From: Paenibacillus sp. 481
Lineage (GTDB): Bacteria > Bacillota > Bacilli > Paenibacillales > Paenibacillaceae
Length of the DNA: 64,000 nt
Assembly: GCF_021223605.1 (NCBI RefSeq)
Contig: NZ_CP075175.1
Span: 496,001-560,000 of the forward strand
Direction: 5' to 3'
Under the pieces are notes generated by a model. It did no database searches, had not been told where the DNA came from, and saw only the letters and a list, made by a program, of their open reading frames with translations. Below, piece by piece: positions 10,356 to 19,272 of this stretch (position 1 is its first letter; every line of letters starts with the position of its first letter). The position numbers and the translations under genes were made by a program.

Positions 10356-11342
10356 TTACCACACGAGTACAGATGCACCCCATGTCAAGCCGCCACCAAA
10401 TCCGACGAGTACGAGCGTATCACCTTGTGAGATGCGCTCTTGCTCAACCGCTTCTGCCAATGCAATCGGAATAGAAGCAGCAGATGTGTTCGCATAATAA
10501 GGTAAATTAATCACACATTTATGTTCTGGCAAATTCAATCGCTCAAGCGCAGCATGGATGATACGCGTGTTGGCTTGATGCGGAATTAACAAATCGATAT
10601 CTTCTTTCGTCTTACCGGCTTTTAAGAGTGCTTCTTCAGCTGCACTTCCCATAATACGGACAGCAAATTTAAACACCTCGCGGCCGTTCATATAGATGGA
10701 GTTAGGCTTCGCTTCCGCTGCTAGTTCCGAAGTCGGGCAACTTGAACCGCCCTTTTCTACTTTTAGCAACTCGCCACCTGTTCCGTCTGCACCGAGTACG
10801 AAAGACTTAAAACCACGCTCTGCTTCTACAGGACCTAGCACTGTAGCCCCTGCACCATCTCCGAATAAAATACATGTATTGCGATCAGTATAGTCTGTAA
10901 TACGCGACAAGCATTCTGCGCCAATAACTAACGCATAGTTGTACATACCCGTCGCAATAAAATTCGACGCATTCGCAAGCCCATATATAAATCCGGAACA
11001 TGCAGCCGACAAATCGAATGCAGCCGCATTTTTTGCACCTAACCGCTCTTGCACGATACAAGCCGTTGCGGGAAATGCCATGTCCGGCGTCACCGTAGCA
11101 ACTACGATAAGATCCAACTGTTCGGCTGTAATCCCTGCCGCAGCTAAAGCTACTTCCGCCGCACGGAATGCCAAATCCGATGTATCTTCATGCTCAGCAG
11201 CAATTCTACGCTCCTTAATCCCTGTTCGGGATACGATCCACTCGTCATTCGTATCAACCATTTTTTCTAGTTCAGCATTGGTCAACACACGTTCAGGTAC
11301 GTATTTACCGGTTCCCAAGACGCCTACCGAACGCAAACTCAT
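10356..11342 (-). CDS. fabH: 3-oxoacyl-ACP synthase III (FabH)
   Basis: This is the initiating ketosynthase, condensing acyl-CoA primers with malonyl-ACP (328 aa). The nucleophilic Cys is in DLSAACSGFIYGL (about residue 115), the His in LIPHQANTRI and the Asn in PYYANTSAAS. The start is ATG ten bases after the plsX stop. In branched-chain-lipid Bacillota FabH selects isobutyryl- or anteiso-type primers; that preference is inferred from taxonomy, not from residues here. Confidence 0.97.
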   Translation of the reverse strand: MSLRSVGVLGTGKYVPERVLTNAELEKMVDTNDEWIVSRTGIKERRIAAEHEDTSDLAFRAAEVALAAAGITAEQLDLIVVATVTPDMAFPATACIVQERLGAKNAAAFDLSAACSGFIYGLANASNFIATGMYNYALVIGAECLSRITDYTDRNTCILFGDGAGATVLGPVEAERGFKSFVLGADGTGGELLKVEKGGSSCPTSELAAEAKPNSIYMNGREVFKFAVRIMGSAAEEALLKAGKTKEDIDLLIPHQANTRIIHAALERLNLPEHKCVINLPYYANTSAASIPIALAEAVEQERISQGDTLVLVGFGGGLTWGASVLVW

Positions 11343-11352
11343 CGTCTATCAC

Positions 11353-12354
11353 TCACTTCCCGTTAGCTGAATTTCTCTCTAGTTCAGCCGAAATGGTCTT
11401 GATAAGATCGTTCTGTATCGCTGTTCGTGCTTGGCGGATTGCATTTGTCATTGCACGAGCATCTGACGAGCCATGCGCCTTAATGACTAGGCCCTTCAGC
11501 CCGAGCAACGGTGCTCCTCCGTGCTCTTTGTAGTCCAACGAACTTTTCAAGCTCTTCAAACCTGGCATCAGCACAGCTGCCGCCAACTTCGTTGCCCATG
11601 AACGCGTAAATACTTGTTTAAGGACATTGAACAATGAGCCTGCCGTACCTTCCAATGTCTTCAACATCACGTTGCCAGCAAAGCCATCGCATACAAGTAC
11701 ATCACAATTGCTTTCCAACATATCACGCGCTTCAACGTTGCCAATAAAATGAATAGGCAATTGCTCGATTAACGGGTAAGCTGCTTTCGTCAATTCGTTG
11801 CCTTTCATTGCTTCTGTGCCGACATTTAGCAACGCGACACGCGGTTTAGCAATACCGTGCACTTTTTCCCGATAAACGCTTCCCATGCTAGCGTACTGCG
11901 CTAAATGCTCTGGCTTAGCGTCCATGTTTGCCCCTAAATCTAACGCCAATACGCCTCGGCCGTCCATCGTTGGAAGCATTGGTGCTAATGCCGGACGCTC
12001 TACTCCGTCCATTCGTCCTACAACGAGCAGTCCGGTCGTCATCAATGCACCTGTATTTCCAGCCGAAATCATGCAATCGGCTTCACCTTCACGTACCATT
12101 CTTCCAGCCACGACCATGGAAGCATCTTTTTTACGGCGTACTGCCTTTACCGGTTCGTCATCCGCTTCAATCAGTTCAGCCGCGTGTACGATCCGAACGT
12201 TACTCGGCTGTGTCGTCATAAACGGCTTCAGCTTCTCTTCGTTGCCGACAAGTATAATTTCTATATCTTTCCATGACTCAGCAGCAGCCAATGCACCTTC
12301 GACAATGCTCTTTGGTGCATGGTCACCACCCATCGCATCAATGGCGATTCTCAT
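11353..12354 (-). CDS. plsX: Phosphate acyltransferase PlsX
   Basis: PlsX makes acyl-phosphate from acyl-ACP for the PlsX/PlsY route to lysophosphatidate. [14 protein letters not shown] is the diagnostic N-terminus; later segments include SAGNTGALM and [20 protein letters not shown] lies eight bases before the ATG at 12354, giving 333 aa. The frame extends further upstream within fapR, but those codons are not family-like. The start lies inside the 3' end of fapR (17-nt overlap), suggesting translational coupling. Confidence 0.95.
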   Translation of the reverse strand: MRIAIDAMGGDHAPKSIVEGALAAAESWKDIEIILVGNEEKLKPFMTTQPSNVRIVHAAELIEADDEPVKAVRRKKDASMVVAGRMVREGEADCMISAGNTGALMTTGLLVVGRMDGVERPALAPMLPTMDGRGVLALDLGANMDAKPEHLAQYASMGSVYREKVHGIAKPRVALLNVGTEAMKGNELTKAAYPLIEQLPIHFIGNVEARDMLESNCDVLVCDGFAGNVMLKTLEGTAGSLFNVLKQVFTRSWATKLAAAVLMPGLKSLKSSLDYKEHGGAPLLGLKGLVIKAHGSSDARAMTNAIRQARTAIQNDLIKTISAELERNSANGK

Positions 12355-12967
12355 GCTCATTTCCTCCTTCGTTGCCACTCACCTCGCCGGCTGAATGGAA
12401 AATGTTGAAGTGGCCTTGGAACACTAGTTCATCGCCTACATAGCTTAACACTTCCACTTTCGCCTTGCCCCGCTCTCCACTAACAGAACGTACATAGGCT
12501 TTGGCAATACATTTCTCACCAAGCTTTACAGAACGGATAAATCGGATATCTGCAGTCGCCGTCAAAGCAATTTCATCATTAATGACTGCCACAGCCAAAG
12601 AATTCGCTTGCGCGAATAAATGATGTCCACGTGCAATATGTGTGCGAGAAAACACATGCTCTTCCCGAATTTCAAATATCGAAATACCGCTCTTGTCCAA
12701 TTGGATATCTACAATTTCTCCAAACACCTCATCGGGTGGAAGTGAGCGAACTTCATCATAGGAACGTTCGGCCATCAATTTCAATCGTTCGCGCAGCTCG
12801 GGAATGCCCAGCTCCATTCTGTCCAAGCGTATGGTTTGAATACTCACATTTAATAATCGCGTTAAATCTTGATCCGTAATAAACGGATTGTTTTCTATAA
12901 TCTGTACTAATTGTTGCTGACGTTGACGCTTCGGTAAACGTTCGATGTTTCGCACCCCTTTGCTCAT
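12338..12967 (-). CDS. fapR: Fatty-acid/phospholipid regulator FapR
   Basis: This malonyl-CoA-sensing repressor of lipid genes has 209 aa. The N-terminal DeoR-like helix-turn-helix ([33 protein letters not shown]) is joined to a hot-dog thioesterase-like ligand domain ([26 protein letters not shown]). The C-terminal tail ([13 protein letters not shown]) is longer than in B. subtilis FapR and overlaps plsX. No strong ribosome site precedes the ATG. A FapR-type operator 230 bp upstream suggests autoregulation of the whole operon. Confidence 0.95.
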   Translation of the reverse strand: MSKGVRNIERLPKRQRQQQLVQIIENNPFITDQDLTRLLNVSIQTIRLDRMELGIPELRERLKLMAERSYDEVRSLPPDEVFGEIVDIQLDKSGISIFEIREEHVFSRTHIARGHHLFAQANSLAVAVINDEIALTATADIRFIRSVKLGEKCIAKAYVRSVSGERGKAKVEVLSYVGDELVFQGHFNIFHSAGEVSGNEGGNEHENRH

Positions 12968-13196
12968 GCGGCGATGCTACTGTCTTAGAAGCTTTGACTC
13001 CATGCTGACCATTCTGAATCAACACACTCGTTGCCTCACTGTAGGTAGCGTCTACAAAGTTCGCCTAGATTCATCTCGGAAAATTTACATCATTTAGATA
13101 TAATTCTTCTTAATTGTATCTATTTCGCATCGGATTTAAAATACTTTATGAAAAAAATGAAAAAATTGCTCATATATAAAACGTTTATAGTCTGAT
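12968..13196 (-). other. Long AT-rich 5' leader of fapR
   Basis: About 230 nt lie between the inferred start site and the fapR ATG. It is AT-rich near 13080-13196. I recognise no riboswitch fold, gene or strong hairpin in it. Confidence 0.5.
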
Positions 13197-13247
13197 TTTA
13201 GAACCTGATACTAAACACATTATATATAAAACTTACAACATTGAAAA
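13197..13247 (-). promoter_or_regulatory. FapR operator on the fapR operon promoter
   Basis: TTAGAACCTGATACTAA at 13198-13214 closely matches the known FapR palindrome TTAGTACCTGATACTAA. On the minus strand it lies just downstream of a -10 TATAAT (13219-13224), with a -35-like TTTTCA at 13242-13247 and a 17-bp spacer. The operator would therefore cover the start site, about 230 nt before fapR. Confidence 0.82.
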
Positions 13248-13380
13248 GTGTTATTGCAAAAAAACATCATCCATCTATATCCAGCACTCGTTTAAAGCCG
13301 CTCACACACTGGGATTCGACCTTTTTTGCGATATGGTACTCACTCTATCATTCGCCTTATTTCAACTTCTATTAACGACA

Positions 13381-13421
13381 AAAAACAAAAAAAATAGCAT
13401 CTCACCAAGGATGAGATACTA
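13381..13421 (-). terminator. Terminator of yceD-rpmF
   Basis: The stem TAGTATCTCA/TGAGATGCTA (one G-U pair, 13395-13421) is followed on the minus strand by eight T and then a T-rich stretch. The other strand also has a short T-run. Confidence 0.9.
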
Positions 13422-13445
13422 CTTTTTTGTCGGTCGAAAAATCAA

Positions 13446-13619
13446 TTATTGCTTAATGATCTCTCTCGCCTTGTATGTTCCGCACACTTTGCATACATGG
13501 TGCGCCAATTTCAACTCGCCGCATTGCTCACATTTTACCATGCCCGGTACGGACAATTTGAAGTGCGTACGGCGCTTGTCACGACGTGTTTTAGACGTTC
13601 TTCTTTGAGGAACTGCCAT
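13446..13619 (-). CDS. rpmF: 50S ribosomal protein L32
   Basis: This small basic protein of the large ribosomal subunit (57 aa) begins [17 protein letters not shown], the hallmark of L32. A zinc ribbon follows, with CEQC (30-33) and CKVC (43-46); this is the four-Cys, zinc-binding paralogue type. TAAGGAGGTG lies seven bases before the ATG. It follows yceD by 47 bp and ends before a strong terminator, the usual yceD-rpmF pair. Confidence 0.97.
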   Translation of the reverse strand: MAVPQRRTSKTRRDKRRTHFKLSVPGMVKCEQCGELKLAHHVCKVCGTYKAREIIKQ

Positions 13620-13666
13620 GTTTACACCTCCTTACCCAAGTTACATATTGCTTCTACTGTCGTCTG

Positions 13667-14179
13667 TTATTTCTTAAAGAAATCTTTCAACCCTGCCAAT
13701 CTTGGATCGATGCGCTCGTTCGAGCAGTCACATGATTGCTCGTTTCGGTTTGTTCCGCAAGTTGCGCACAAACCTTTGCAGCTTTCATCGCAAAACGACG
13801 TCAGCGGCAAGTGAACGAATAACGCTTCTTCCACAAATGGCGTTAGATCGACGCGGTCGTCTGTCACATAAATGACATCTCCCTCATCGTCTAGGGGAAG
13901 ATCAGTAGAGTCCGTCAGCTTAAACTGCTCATGAAACGGAATAACGTATGTTTCGGTATGCGGCACCAAACAACGTGAGCATGTAAGCTCTGCCGTTGCA
14001 GTAAGTTGCCCTTGCACATCGATCAATCCGTCGTCTTCCGCCTTTGCCGTCAATTCGACGTCAACCGGTTTAATGGCACGAATATCGCTGCGATCGCGCA
14101 CGATAGTATCGGCAGCGAATGTCTCGCGAACGATGGGTTCATGACCTTTTGCGGAAACGTCCCGAAAATGAAAGTACAT
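13667..14179 (-). CDS. yceD: YceD/YlbN family protein (DUF177)
   Basis: This 170-aa protein belongs to the family encoded just upstream of rpmF in most bacteria and linked to 23S rRNA/large-subunit accumulation; its biochemistry is unclear. Cysteine pairs LTCSRC (middle) and SFCDESCKGLCATCGTNRN (C-terminal) suggest metal binding. The ATG at 14179 is preceded by GGAGTGATGTT; the frame is open seven codons further without a site. A consensus promoter lies just upstream. Confidence 0.92.
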   Translation of the reverse strand: MYFHFRDVSAKGHEPIVRETFAADTIVRDRSDIRAIKPVDVELTAKAEDDGLIDVQGQLTATAELTCSRCLVPHTETYVIPFHEQFKLTDSTDLPLDDEGDVIYVTDDRVDLTPFVEEALFVHLPLTSFCDESCKGLCATCGTNRNEQSCDCSNERIDPRLAGLKDFFKK

Positions 14180-14205
14180 AACATCACTCCAAACAAACAA
14201 AATTA

Positions 14206-14235
14206 ATTATATCGACTTCTGTTATGCTTTGTCAA
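14206..14235 (-). promoter_or_regulatory. Sigma-A promoter of yceD-rpmF
   Basis: On the minus strand, TTGACA (14230-14235) and TATAAT (14206-14211) are separated by 18 bp. Both hexamers are perfect consensus and lie about 26 bp before the yceD start codon. Confidence 0.88.
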
Positions 14236-14441
14236 CCAAATTCGTTTGACACTCCTTTTGGGAGAAAGCAGCCTATCGATGTCATTGTCGACAATTTCAT
14301 TCGTTAAGGGCTCAATCAAATACTTTACTGCTCACTTCGTGATAAGATATACATATCTAATGAGATATCGAATGAACTTAAGCTGATCAAAAAGGCTAAG
14401 CTAACATATTACCTTATTCGATGACGGAAAGGAAGAGTAAG

Positions 14442-15827
14442 ATGAAAACGGTCGGTATCGTTGTCGAATATAACCCTCTACACAACGGTCATCTTTATCA
14501 TCTCCAACAATCGCTAAAATTAGCGCAAGCCGACGCTGCTGTCGCGGTAATGAGCGGACATTTTTTACAACGAGGCGAACCTGCGCTTGTCGATAAATGG
14601 ACACGGACGGAAATGGCTCTTGCCCAAGGCGTTGATCTCGTACTAGAGCTTCCGGTTGCCTATGCAGTGCAACCTGCGGAATGGTTCGCATACGGCGCTG
14701 TAGCAACGTTACATGCTACTGGAGTCGTGAATTCCCTTTGCTTCGGCAGCGAAGAAGGAAGCTTGCAACCACTGCTGCAAGCAGCAGATAATCTGACGGA
14801 AGAGACGACACAGTTCAGTGCCCTTTTAAAGGCAGAATTGAAAGCTGGCCGCAACTATCCTGCAGCTTATGCGGCTGCCGCAGCAGCTTGTTCAAATCAT
14901 GCACAGGAACATGCGAATACGGATCAGATAGCAGCGGTAAATTCTCATGATTTGGCAAAAATAAATGATGGCGGAGCAGTCGGTGCAGATGCGAATGCGA
15001 ATGCGGATGGAGATGCGGTTGCGGAAAGCAACGTAAGGGAGCAGCACTGGATGGAGCAGCCGAACAATTCCTTAGGCTTGCATTATGTAATGGCGTTGCG
15101 GCGCTTGCGCAGCTCAATCGAGCCGCTTACGATTGCGAGGCAGCAAGCTGGCTACCACGACATGACCGCGCCAGCTGCCGGTACCATAGCAAGCGCGACC
15201 GCTATACGCCGCCTCATGCTTGATGAGGGCGGCTTTAACGACATCGCGCGTTATGTGCCGCCAACGACACTCGCGCTTCTGGAGCGGGAGCTTGCGCACG
15301 GCAGAGCGCCGATTAGCTGGGAGCGTTATTCGCGCGAGTTGTTGTACCGCCTTACGTCCGCTTCGCATGAAGAGCTCAAGCAATATTTAGAAGTGACAGA
15401 AGGACTAGAACATCGCGTGAAGCAAGCGCTAACACGCATCGAGACTCCAACTGTCGAAGCGTTGCTACAAGCGTTAAAGACGAAGCGGTACACACGAACG
15501 AAGCTACAGCGCATGCTTGCGCACGTGCTGCTGAACCATCATGCGTCCGCATTTGGGCGGACTGCATTGGAACGCGGCCCAGCCTATATTCGGGTCCTAG
15601 GCTTCTCAGAACGGGGAAGAGAGTTGTTGAAGCAGATGAAGCGCAGCGCAGCGCTTCCTATTGTGAGTCAAGTGACACGCGATAACTGTTCCTTAGGTGG
15701 TGCTAACGGCTTAACAGCCGATGTACGCGCTACAGCTGTGTACGCAGGCGCTTTCTCTCCTTGGGACGCAAAGGCGGCTCTGCGGGATTATTACGAGCCT
15801 CCACGTCGCTCGTTCTCGAAGGAGTAG
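14442..15827 (+). CDS. tmcAL: tRNA(Met) cytidine acetate ligase TmcAL (YlbM)
   Basis: TmcAL installs N4-acetylcytidine at the wobble base of elongator tRNA-Met using acetate and ATP. The N-terminal nucleotidyltransferase core has VVEYNPLHNGHLYHL (HxGH motif), VMSGHFLQRGEPALVDKWTR and FGSEEG. The ATG at 14442 follows GGAAGAG; an upstream ATG at 14421 lacks a site. The protein is 461 aa, longer than usual. The excess is an insert at about residues 150-215 that contains an Ala/Asn/Asp hexanucleotide repeat (14985-15026). It is transcribed divergently from yceD. Confidence 0.93.
   Translation: MKTVGIVVEYNPLHNGHLYHLQQSLKLAQADAAVAVMSGHFLQRGEPALVDKWTRTEMALAQGVDLVLELPVAYAVQPAEWFAYGAVATLHATGVVNSLCFGSEEGSLQPLLQAADNLTEETTQFSALLKAELKAGRNYPAAYAAAAAACSNHAQEHANTDQIAAVNSHDLAKINDGGAVGADANANADGDAVAESNVREQHWMEQPNNSLGLHYVMALRRLRSSIEPLTIARQQAGYHDMTAPAAGTIASATAIRRLMLDEGGFNDIARYVPPTTLALLERELAHGRAPISWERYSRELLYRLTSASHEELKQYLEVTEGLEHRVKQALTRIETPTVEALLQALKTKRYTRTKLQRMLAHVLLNHHASAFGRTALERGPAYIRVLGFSERGRELLKQMKRSAALPIVSQVTRDNCSLGGANGLTADVRATAVYAGAFSPWDAKAALRDYYEPPRRSFSKE
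14985..15026 (+). repeat. In-frame hexanucleotide repeat within tmcAL
   Basis: Seven degenerate six-base units of the GCGAAT/GCGGAT type encode ADANANADGDAVAE. They lie in an insert not expected in the enzyme core. Confidence 0.75.
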
Positions 15828-15870
15828 TCATTCACAGTCAATCTCAGCGGCTCGTAACGTTGGGATAACT

Positions 15871-15970
15871 TCGGTTCCTTTCGGGTTCTTTCGGGTTCTT
15901 TCGGGTTCTTTCGGGTTCTTTCGGGTTCTTTCGGGTTCTTTCGGGTTCTTTTGGGTTTTTTTGGGTTCTT
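15871..15970. repeat. Decamer tandem repeat TCGGGTTCTT
   Basis: Seven perfect copies of the ten-base unit lie at 15881-15950, with degenerate copies at 15871, 15951 and 15961. The phase fades into TTGGATTCGC-like decamers to about 16010. It lies between tmcAL and ylbL, just after the tmcAL stop. Apparent ORFs on both strands here only reflect the repeat. Confidence 0.95.
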
Positions 15971-16058
15971 TTCGATTAATTTGGATTCGCTTAAGTTCAT
16001 TTGAACGCACACGAGCTGTTTCAAGTGCGAATCCCCCTACACATACGAGCACACATAC

Positions 16059-16096
16059 GAAAGAGCCACTGTCCACGAATGGACGGCGGCTCTTTC
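16059..16096. terminator. Hairpin between tmcAL and ylbL
   Basis: GAAAGAGCC (16059-16067) pairs with GGCTCTTTC (16088-16096), with inner GTCC/GGAC pairs. It lies between two convergent genes and can serve both. Confidence 0.75.
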
Positions 16097-16119
16097 TTCA
16101 TGCGCCTATTAGCATTTCA

Positions 16120-17172
16120 TTACTTGCCAAGTGAAGCAATTGCAGCCAATGCATCGTCTAGCGTACGCACAGAAACTAACTTCATGTTCGTATCTAACGT
16201 ATCCCACTTCGCCTTAGCTTCTGCATAATTTTGCTCGGGCACTAAAAACAAAGCGGCCTGCTCTCGATCTGCTGCCACCACTTTATATTTGACGCCACCA
16301 ATTGCCCCGACCTTACCATCGGGTGTAATCGTACCCGTTCCCGCAATCCGGAAACCTTTCGTCAAATCATTAGGTGTTAATTGGTTAATGATCTCTAACG
16401 TAAACATAAGTCCTGCCGACGGTCCACCGATGTCGCTTTCTTTAAACCCAACTTTTTTTCCACTATCTATGGGAGCAACTTCTTTCTTTTCCCCGTACTT
16501 CAAACCAAAGCCAACCCATTTTTTTTGCGGTTTCTCTGTGCTTGATAATTCAATTAGCGTTGCTTTAACGTGCTCGGATTTTCCATCCCGTTCCACTTTA
16601 GCCTGAACCGTTTCGCCCGCTTTTTTATGCATAAGTGCTCGTTTCAAATCTTCATATTGCTGAATCGGTTGCCCATCGATATGTGTAATCCGATCCCCTG
16701 TTTTAAAATCATTTTTAGCAACATCTGGGTAGTTATAAATGACATATACGCCTTTTGATATCACTTTATAAGGTACTTTTGCTTTGTTATACGCCGCACT
16801 AATCGCATCAAATTGAGAATCTGTCATATTAAAAAGCTGATCCGTCACATATTCCTCTTCCGATCGCCCTTGCAACGAGTCTGCCTTTTTCCCATAGTCA
16901 GCATGAGGATCAAATGCTTTCCACACGATGAGCGCGATATTTGCATATGCCCGTCGTACCGTTGTGAGCATAAAGGTACCGTTTTCAACCTGATCTCCCT
17001 TGTCTACCTTCACCATTGGCTTTACATCTTCAGCACTTCCAGGCGTGTAAATGACATACGGGGTTGGCATATAAACGGTCACATAAATCGTGAACAGGCC
17101 AGCAAAAAACCATTTCCAAAAATAAGACATCCCTCGATGAGTATGCGAATGCTGTCTATTACCAGTTTCCAA
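16120..17172 (-). CDS. ylbL: Membrane-anchored PDZ-Lon-like protease YlbL
   Basis: This 350-aa protein has an N-terminal membrane anchor (MSYFWKWFFAGLFTIYVTVY), an extracytoplasmic PDZ domain (about 125-205) and an S16 Lon-type protease domain with catalytic Ser in GGPSAGLMF and Lys in GGVKYKVVAA. In B. subtilis the homologue degrades the SOS cell-division inhibitor YneA. AGGAGGT lies nine bases before a TTG at 17172, which I take as the start; an in-frame ATG at 17205 would place the ribosome site inside the coding region. It is flanked by inversely oriented ylbJ and tmcAL. Confidence 0.9.
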   Translation of the reverse strand: METGNRQHSHTHRGMSYFWKWFFAGLFTIYVTVYMPTPYVIYTPGSAEDVKPMVKVDKGDQVENGTFMLTTVRRAYANIALIVWKAFDPHADYGKKADSLQGRSEEEYVTDQLFNMTDSQFDAISAAYNKAKVPYKVISKGVYVIYNYPDVAKNDFKTGDRITHIDGQPIQQYEDLKRALMHKKAGETVQAKVERDGKSEHVKATLIELSSTEKPQKKWVGFGLKYGEKKEVAPIDSGKKVGFKESDIGGPSAGLMFTLEIINQLTPNDLTKGFRIAGTGTITPDGKVGAIGGVKYKVVAADREQAALFLVPEQNYAEAKAKWDTLDTNMKLVSVRTLDDALAAIASLGK

Positions 17173-17330
17173 CGTCCTGTTACCTCCTATCATGAACCTA
17201 TTCACAGACTCTTCATCCGAAAGAGCCTAAGTAGCCTAACTTCCATTTGGTCTAAAGCTAGTCCTTTTTACGTACATATATGTGGTGTAGAACATGAATG
17301 GTTGACGTATATTCCAGTGAGGTGACTTCT

Positions 17331-18617
17331 ATGTTCTCTTTTCGCACTCCGTTCAGCCAACATCCTTTTTTTACGCTTATTTTCGGTTGTATGGCTGCAT
17401 TGCTCGTTGTTTGCATCGTTTCTTATCCCGATCAAGCCTTTAATGCCTCATTACAGGGGTTGAAAATATGGTGGAATATTATTTTTCCTGCCCTGCTGCC
17501 GTTTCTTGTGCTATCTGAGATGCTGATCGCTTACGGCTGGGTTCATGGTCTCGGCGTGTTGCTCGACCCGTTAATGCGCTTGCTGTTTCGTCTACCAGGC
17601 GTTGGAGGCTGGGCTTGGTCCATCGGTTGGACCGCTGGTTACCCCGCAGGAGCAGAAGCTGTCGTTAAGCTTCGCCACCAAGAGGCACTGTCGCGACGGG
17701 AAGCAGAGCGCCTGTTGAGCTTGTCGCACGCTAACAATCCCATTTTTATGATTGCCGTTATTGGCGTCGGGTTTATGCAGCAAGCCGAACTCGGTTTAGT
17801 TATCGCTATTGTACACTGGATATCCGCTCTTTTATCCATCTTTGTATTGCGTCTATGCGATAAGAGCGCTCCAGATATAACGACCTATCGCTTGGCAACA
17901 GAACATGCGACCAGCATGAAGCCCAAGTCGTCGTCAAGTCTGTTACAGCGTGTACTAGAAGCGATGGAGCATGCTCATCGCCGTGACGGTCGACCGTTTG
18001 GCAAGTTGCTGGGTGAATCGGTTACATCAGCCGTCCATACGCTGATGATGATTGGCGGATATATGATGATGTTTTCTGTGATCGCTCAAGTCTTGCGCCT
18101 CGCTATCCCACAGCAATTCGGCAATTATATGATGAACGGATTGCTAGAGGTGAATTTAGGTGCTTACACACTCGGTTCAGCAACGTTTACTTCACCTATA
18201 TTTCAAGCTGCCTTAATTGGTGCTGTCGTAGCATGGAGTGGCATTAGTGCCCATTTACAAATTCACAGCATCATTAAAGGTACAGATATACGCTATCGCA
18301 CATTTATGTTGTCCCGTCTGCTACACGCCGGCATGGCGTTTGTATTGACCTACGTGCTCTGGAGACCGCTTCGCTCCATTTTTCATCACGAAGATGAAGC
18401 TGCTGCTGTCTTCGCTGCAACTGGACCGATAGAAGAAGCGGGAGCCAGCAGCGCCTCTGTTCACGATCAGGCCGCAAATAGCTTAAGCTCCCCTGAGGGA
18501 GCTCTTGAATGGATTCATGTTAGCGAATGGTATGTATTAATGCCGCTATGTGTACTTTTCGTCGCAAGCTTATTCATCGTTTCACGAATCATCGCTTTGT
18601 TTGCGCGTTCACGCTAG
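17331..18617 (+). CDS. ylbJ: Sporulation integral membrane protein YlbJ
   Basis: This 428-aa polytopic membrane protein of the nucleoside-recognition (Gate-like) family is needed in B. subtilis for spore-cortex/heat resistance. Characteristic segments are WWNIIFPALLPFLVLSEML, GWTAGYPAGAEAV and LSHANNPIFMIAVIGVGF. A hydrophilic loop at about 180-230 and an acidic Ser/Ala-rich segment at about 355-400 interrupt the helices. GAGGTGA sits five bases before the ATG at 17331; the longer frame from 17298 is not preceded by a site. It is convergent with coaD. Confidence 0.92.
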   Translation: MFSFRTPFSQHPFFTLIFGCMAALLVVCIVSYPDQAFNASLQGLKIWWNIIFPALLPFLVLSEMLIAYGWVHGLGVLLDPLMRLLFRLPGVGGWAWSIGWTAGYPAGAEAVVKLRHQEALSRREAERLLSLSHANNPIFMIAVIGVGFMQQAELGLVIAIVHWISALLSIFVLRLCDKSAPDITTYRLATEHATSMKPKSSSSLLQRVLEAMEHAHRRDGRPFGKLLGESVTSAVHTLMMIGGYMMMFSVIAQVLRLAIPQQFGNYMMNGLLEVNLGAYTLGSATFTSPIFQAALIGAVVAWSGISAHLQIHSIIKGTDIRYRTFMLSRLLHAGMAFVLTYVLWRPLRSIFHHEDEAAAVFAATGPIEEAGASSASVHDQAANSLSSPEGALEWIHVSEWYVLMPLCVLFVASLFIVSRIIALFARSR

Positions 18618-18655
18618 CGGATATTACGATGCGTCATACATTCATGAAAGGTGCA

Positions 18656-19171
18656 TTAATCAATGTTATTGAATTTTTCACGTAATGCTGTTTCGACTTC
18701 AGGTGTAACTAATTCGACTACCTCACCTTTAAAACGAGCAATTTCTTTGACCATACTTGAACTAAGATACGAATATTTAGGATTTGTCATCATAAAAATC
18801 GTTTCTACTCTTGGATTGAGCTTCTGGTTGGTAGAGGCTAGCTGCAACTCATATTCAAAATCAGTTACGGAACGGATACCGCGCACAATGACATGACCTT
18901 GCTTGTCATCCATATAGTTCACGAGTAAGTCCCGAAAACTGTCAATCTCAACATTAGGAATATGGCTTGTTGTTTGACGCAGCAATTCCTTGCGCTCTTC
19001 AACGGTAAACAGCGGATTTTTACTCAAATTGTTTAATACTGCTACAATTAGTTTATCAAACTGCTTTGCAGCTCGTTGAATAATGTCTATATGACCCAAA
19101 GTTACCGGATCAAAACTACCTGGATATACAGCGATGCGTGGCTCACAAGGCTGTTTGCTATTGTGTGTCAT
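18656..19171 (-). CDS. coaD: Phosphopantetheine adenylyltransferase
   Basis: CoaD makes dephospho-CoA from ATP and 4'-phosphopantetheine (171 aa). AVYPGSFDPVTLGHIDII carries the T/HxGH nucleotidyl-transfer motif, VRGIRSVTDFEYE the substrate-binding arginine segment, and YSYLSSSMVKEIA the C-terminal signature. A short N-terminal extension (MTHNSKQPCEP) precedes the family start. GGAAGGAG lies upstream of ATG. It follows rsmD by about 100 bp, and the pair is conserved. Its product supplies the arms on the many carrier domains encoded in this window. Confidence 0.96.
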   Translation of the reverse strand: MTHNSKQPCEPRIAVYPGSFDPVTLGHIDIIQRAAKQFDKLIVAVLNNLSKNPLFTVEERKELLRQTTSHIPNVEIDSFRDLLVNYMDDKQGHVIVRGIRSVTDFEYELQLASTNQKLNPRVETIFMMTNPKYSYLSSSMVKEIARFKGEVVELVTPEVETALREKFNNID

Positions 19172-19272
19172 ACTCTGTGCTGCTCCTTCCTGTTTGGCGC
19201 TCCAGCGTTACCTTACTGAAGTCGCCATCTCCGTATTGCTGCAAATTTTAATTTCTGATATATCGTAAATGG

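Noticed and set aside
12968..13196. Riboswitch in the long fapR leader
   Set aside because: No conserved aptamer core or terminator/antiterminator pair was recognised; the leader is mainly AT-rich.
15791..16076. Minus-strand ORFs rich in KEPERTRKNP repeats and a plus-strand FGFFRVLSG repeat ORF
   Set aside because: They are translations of the decamer array in different frames; no ribosome site or family similarity, and three frames are equally open.
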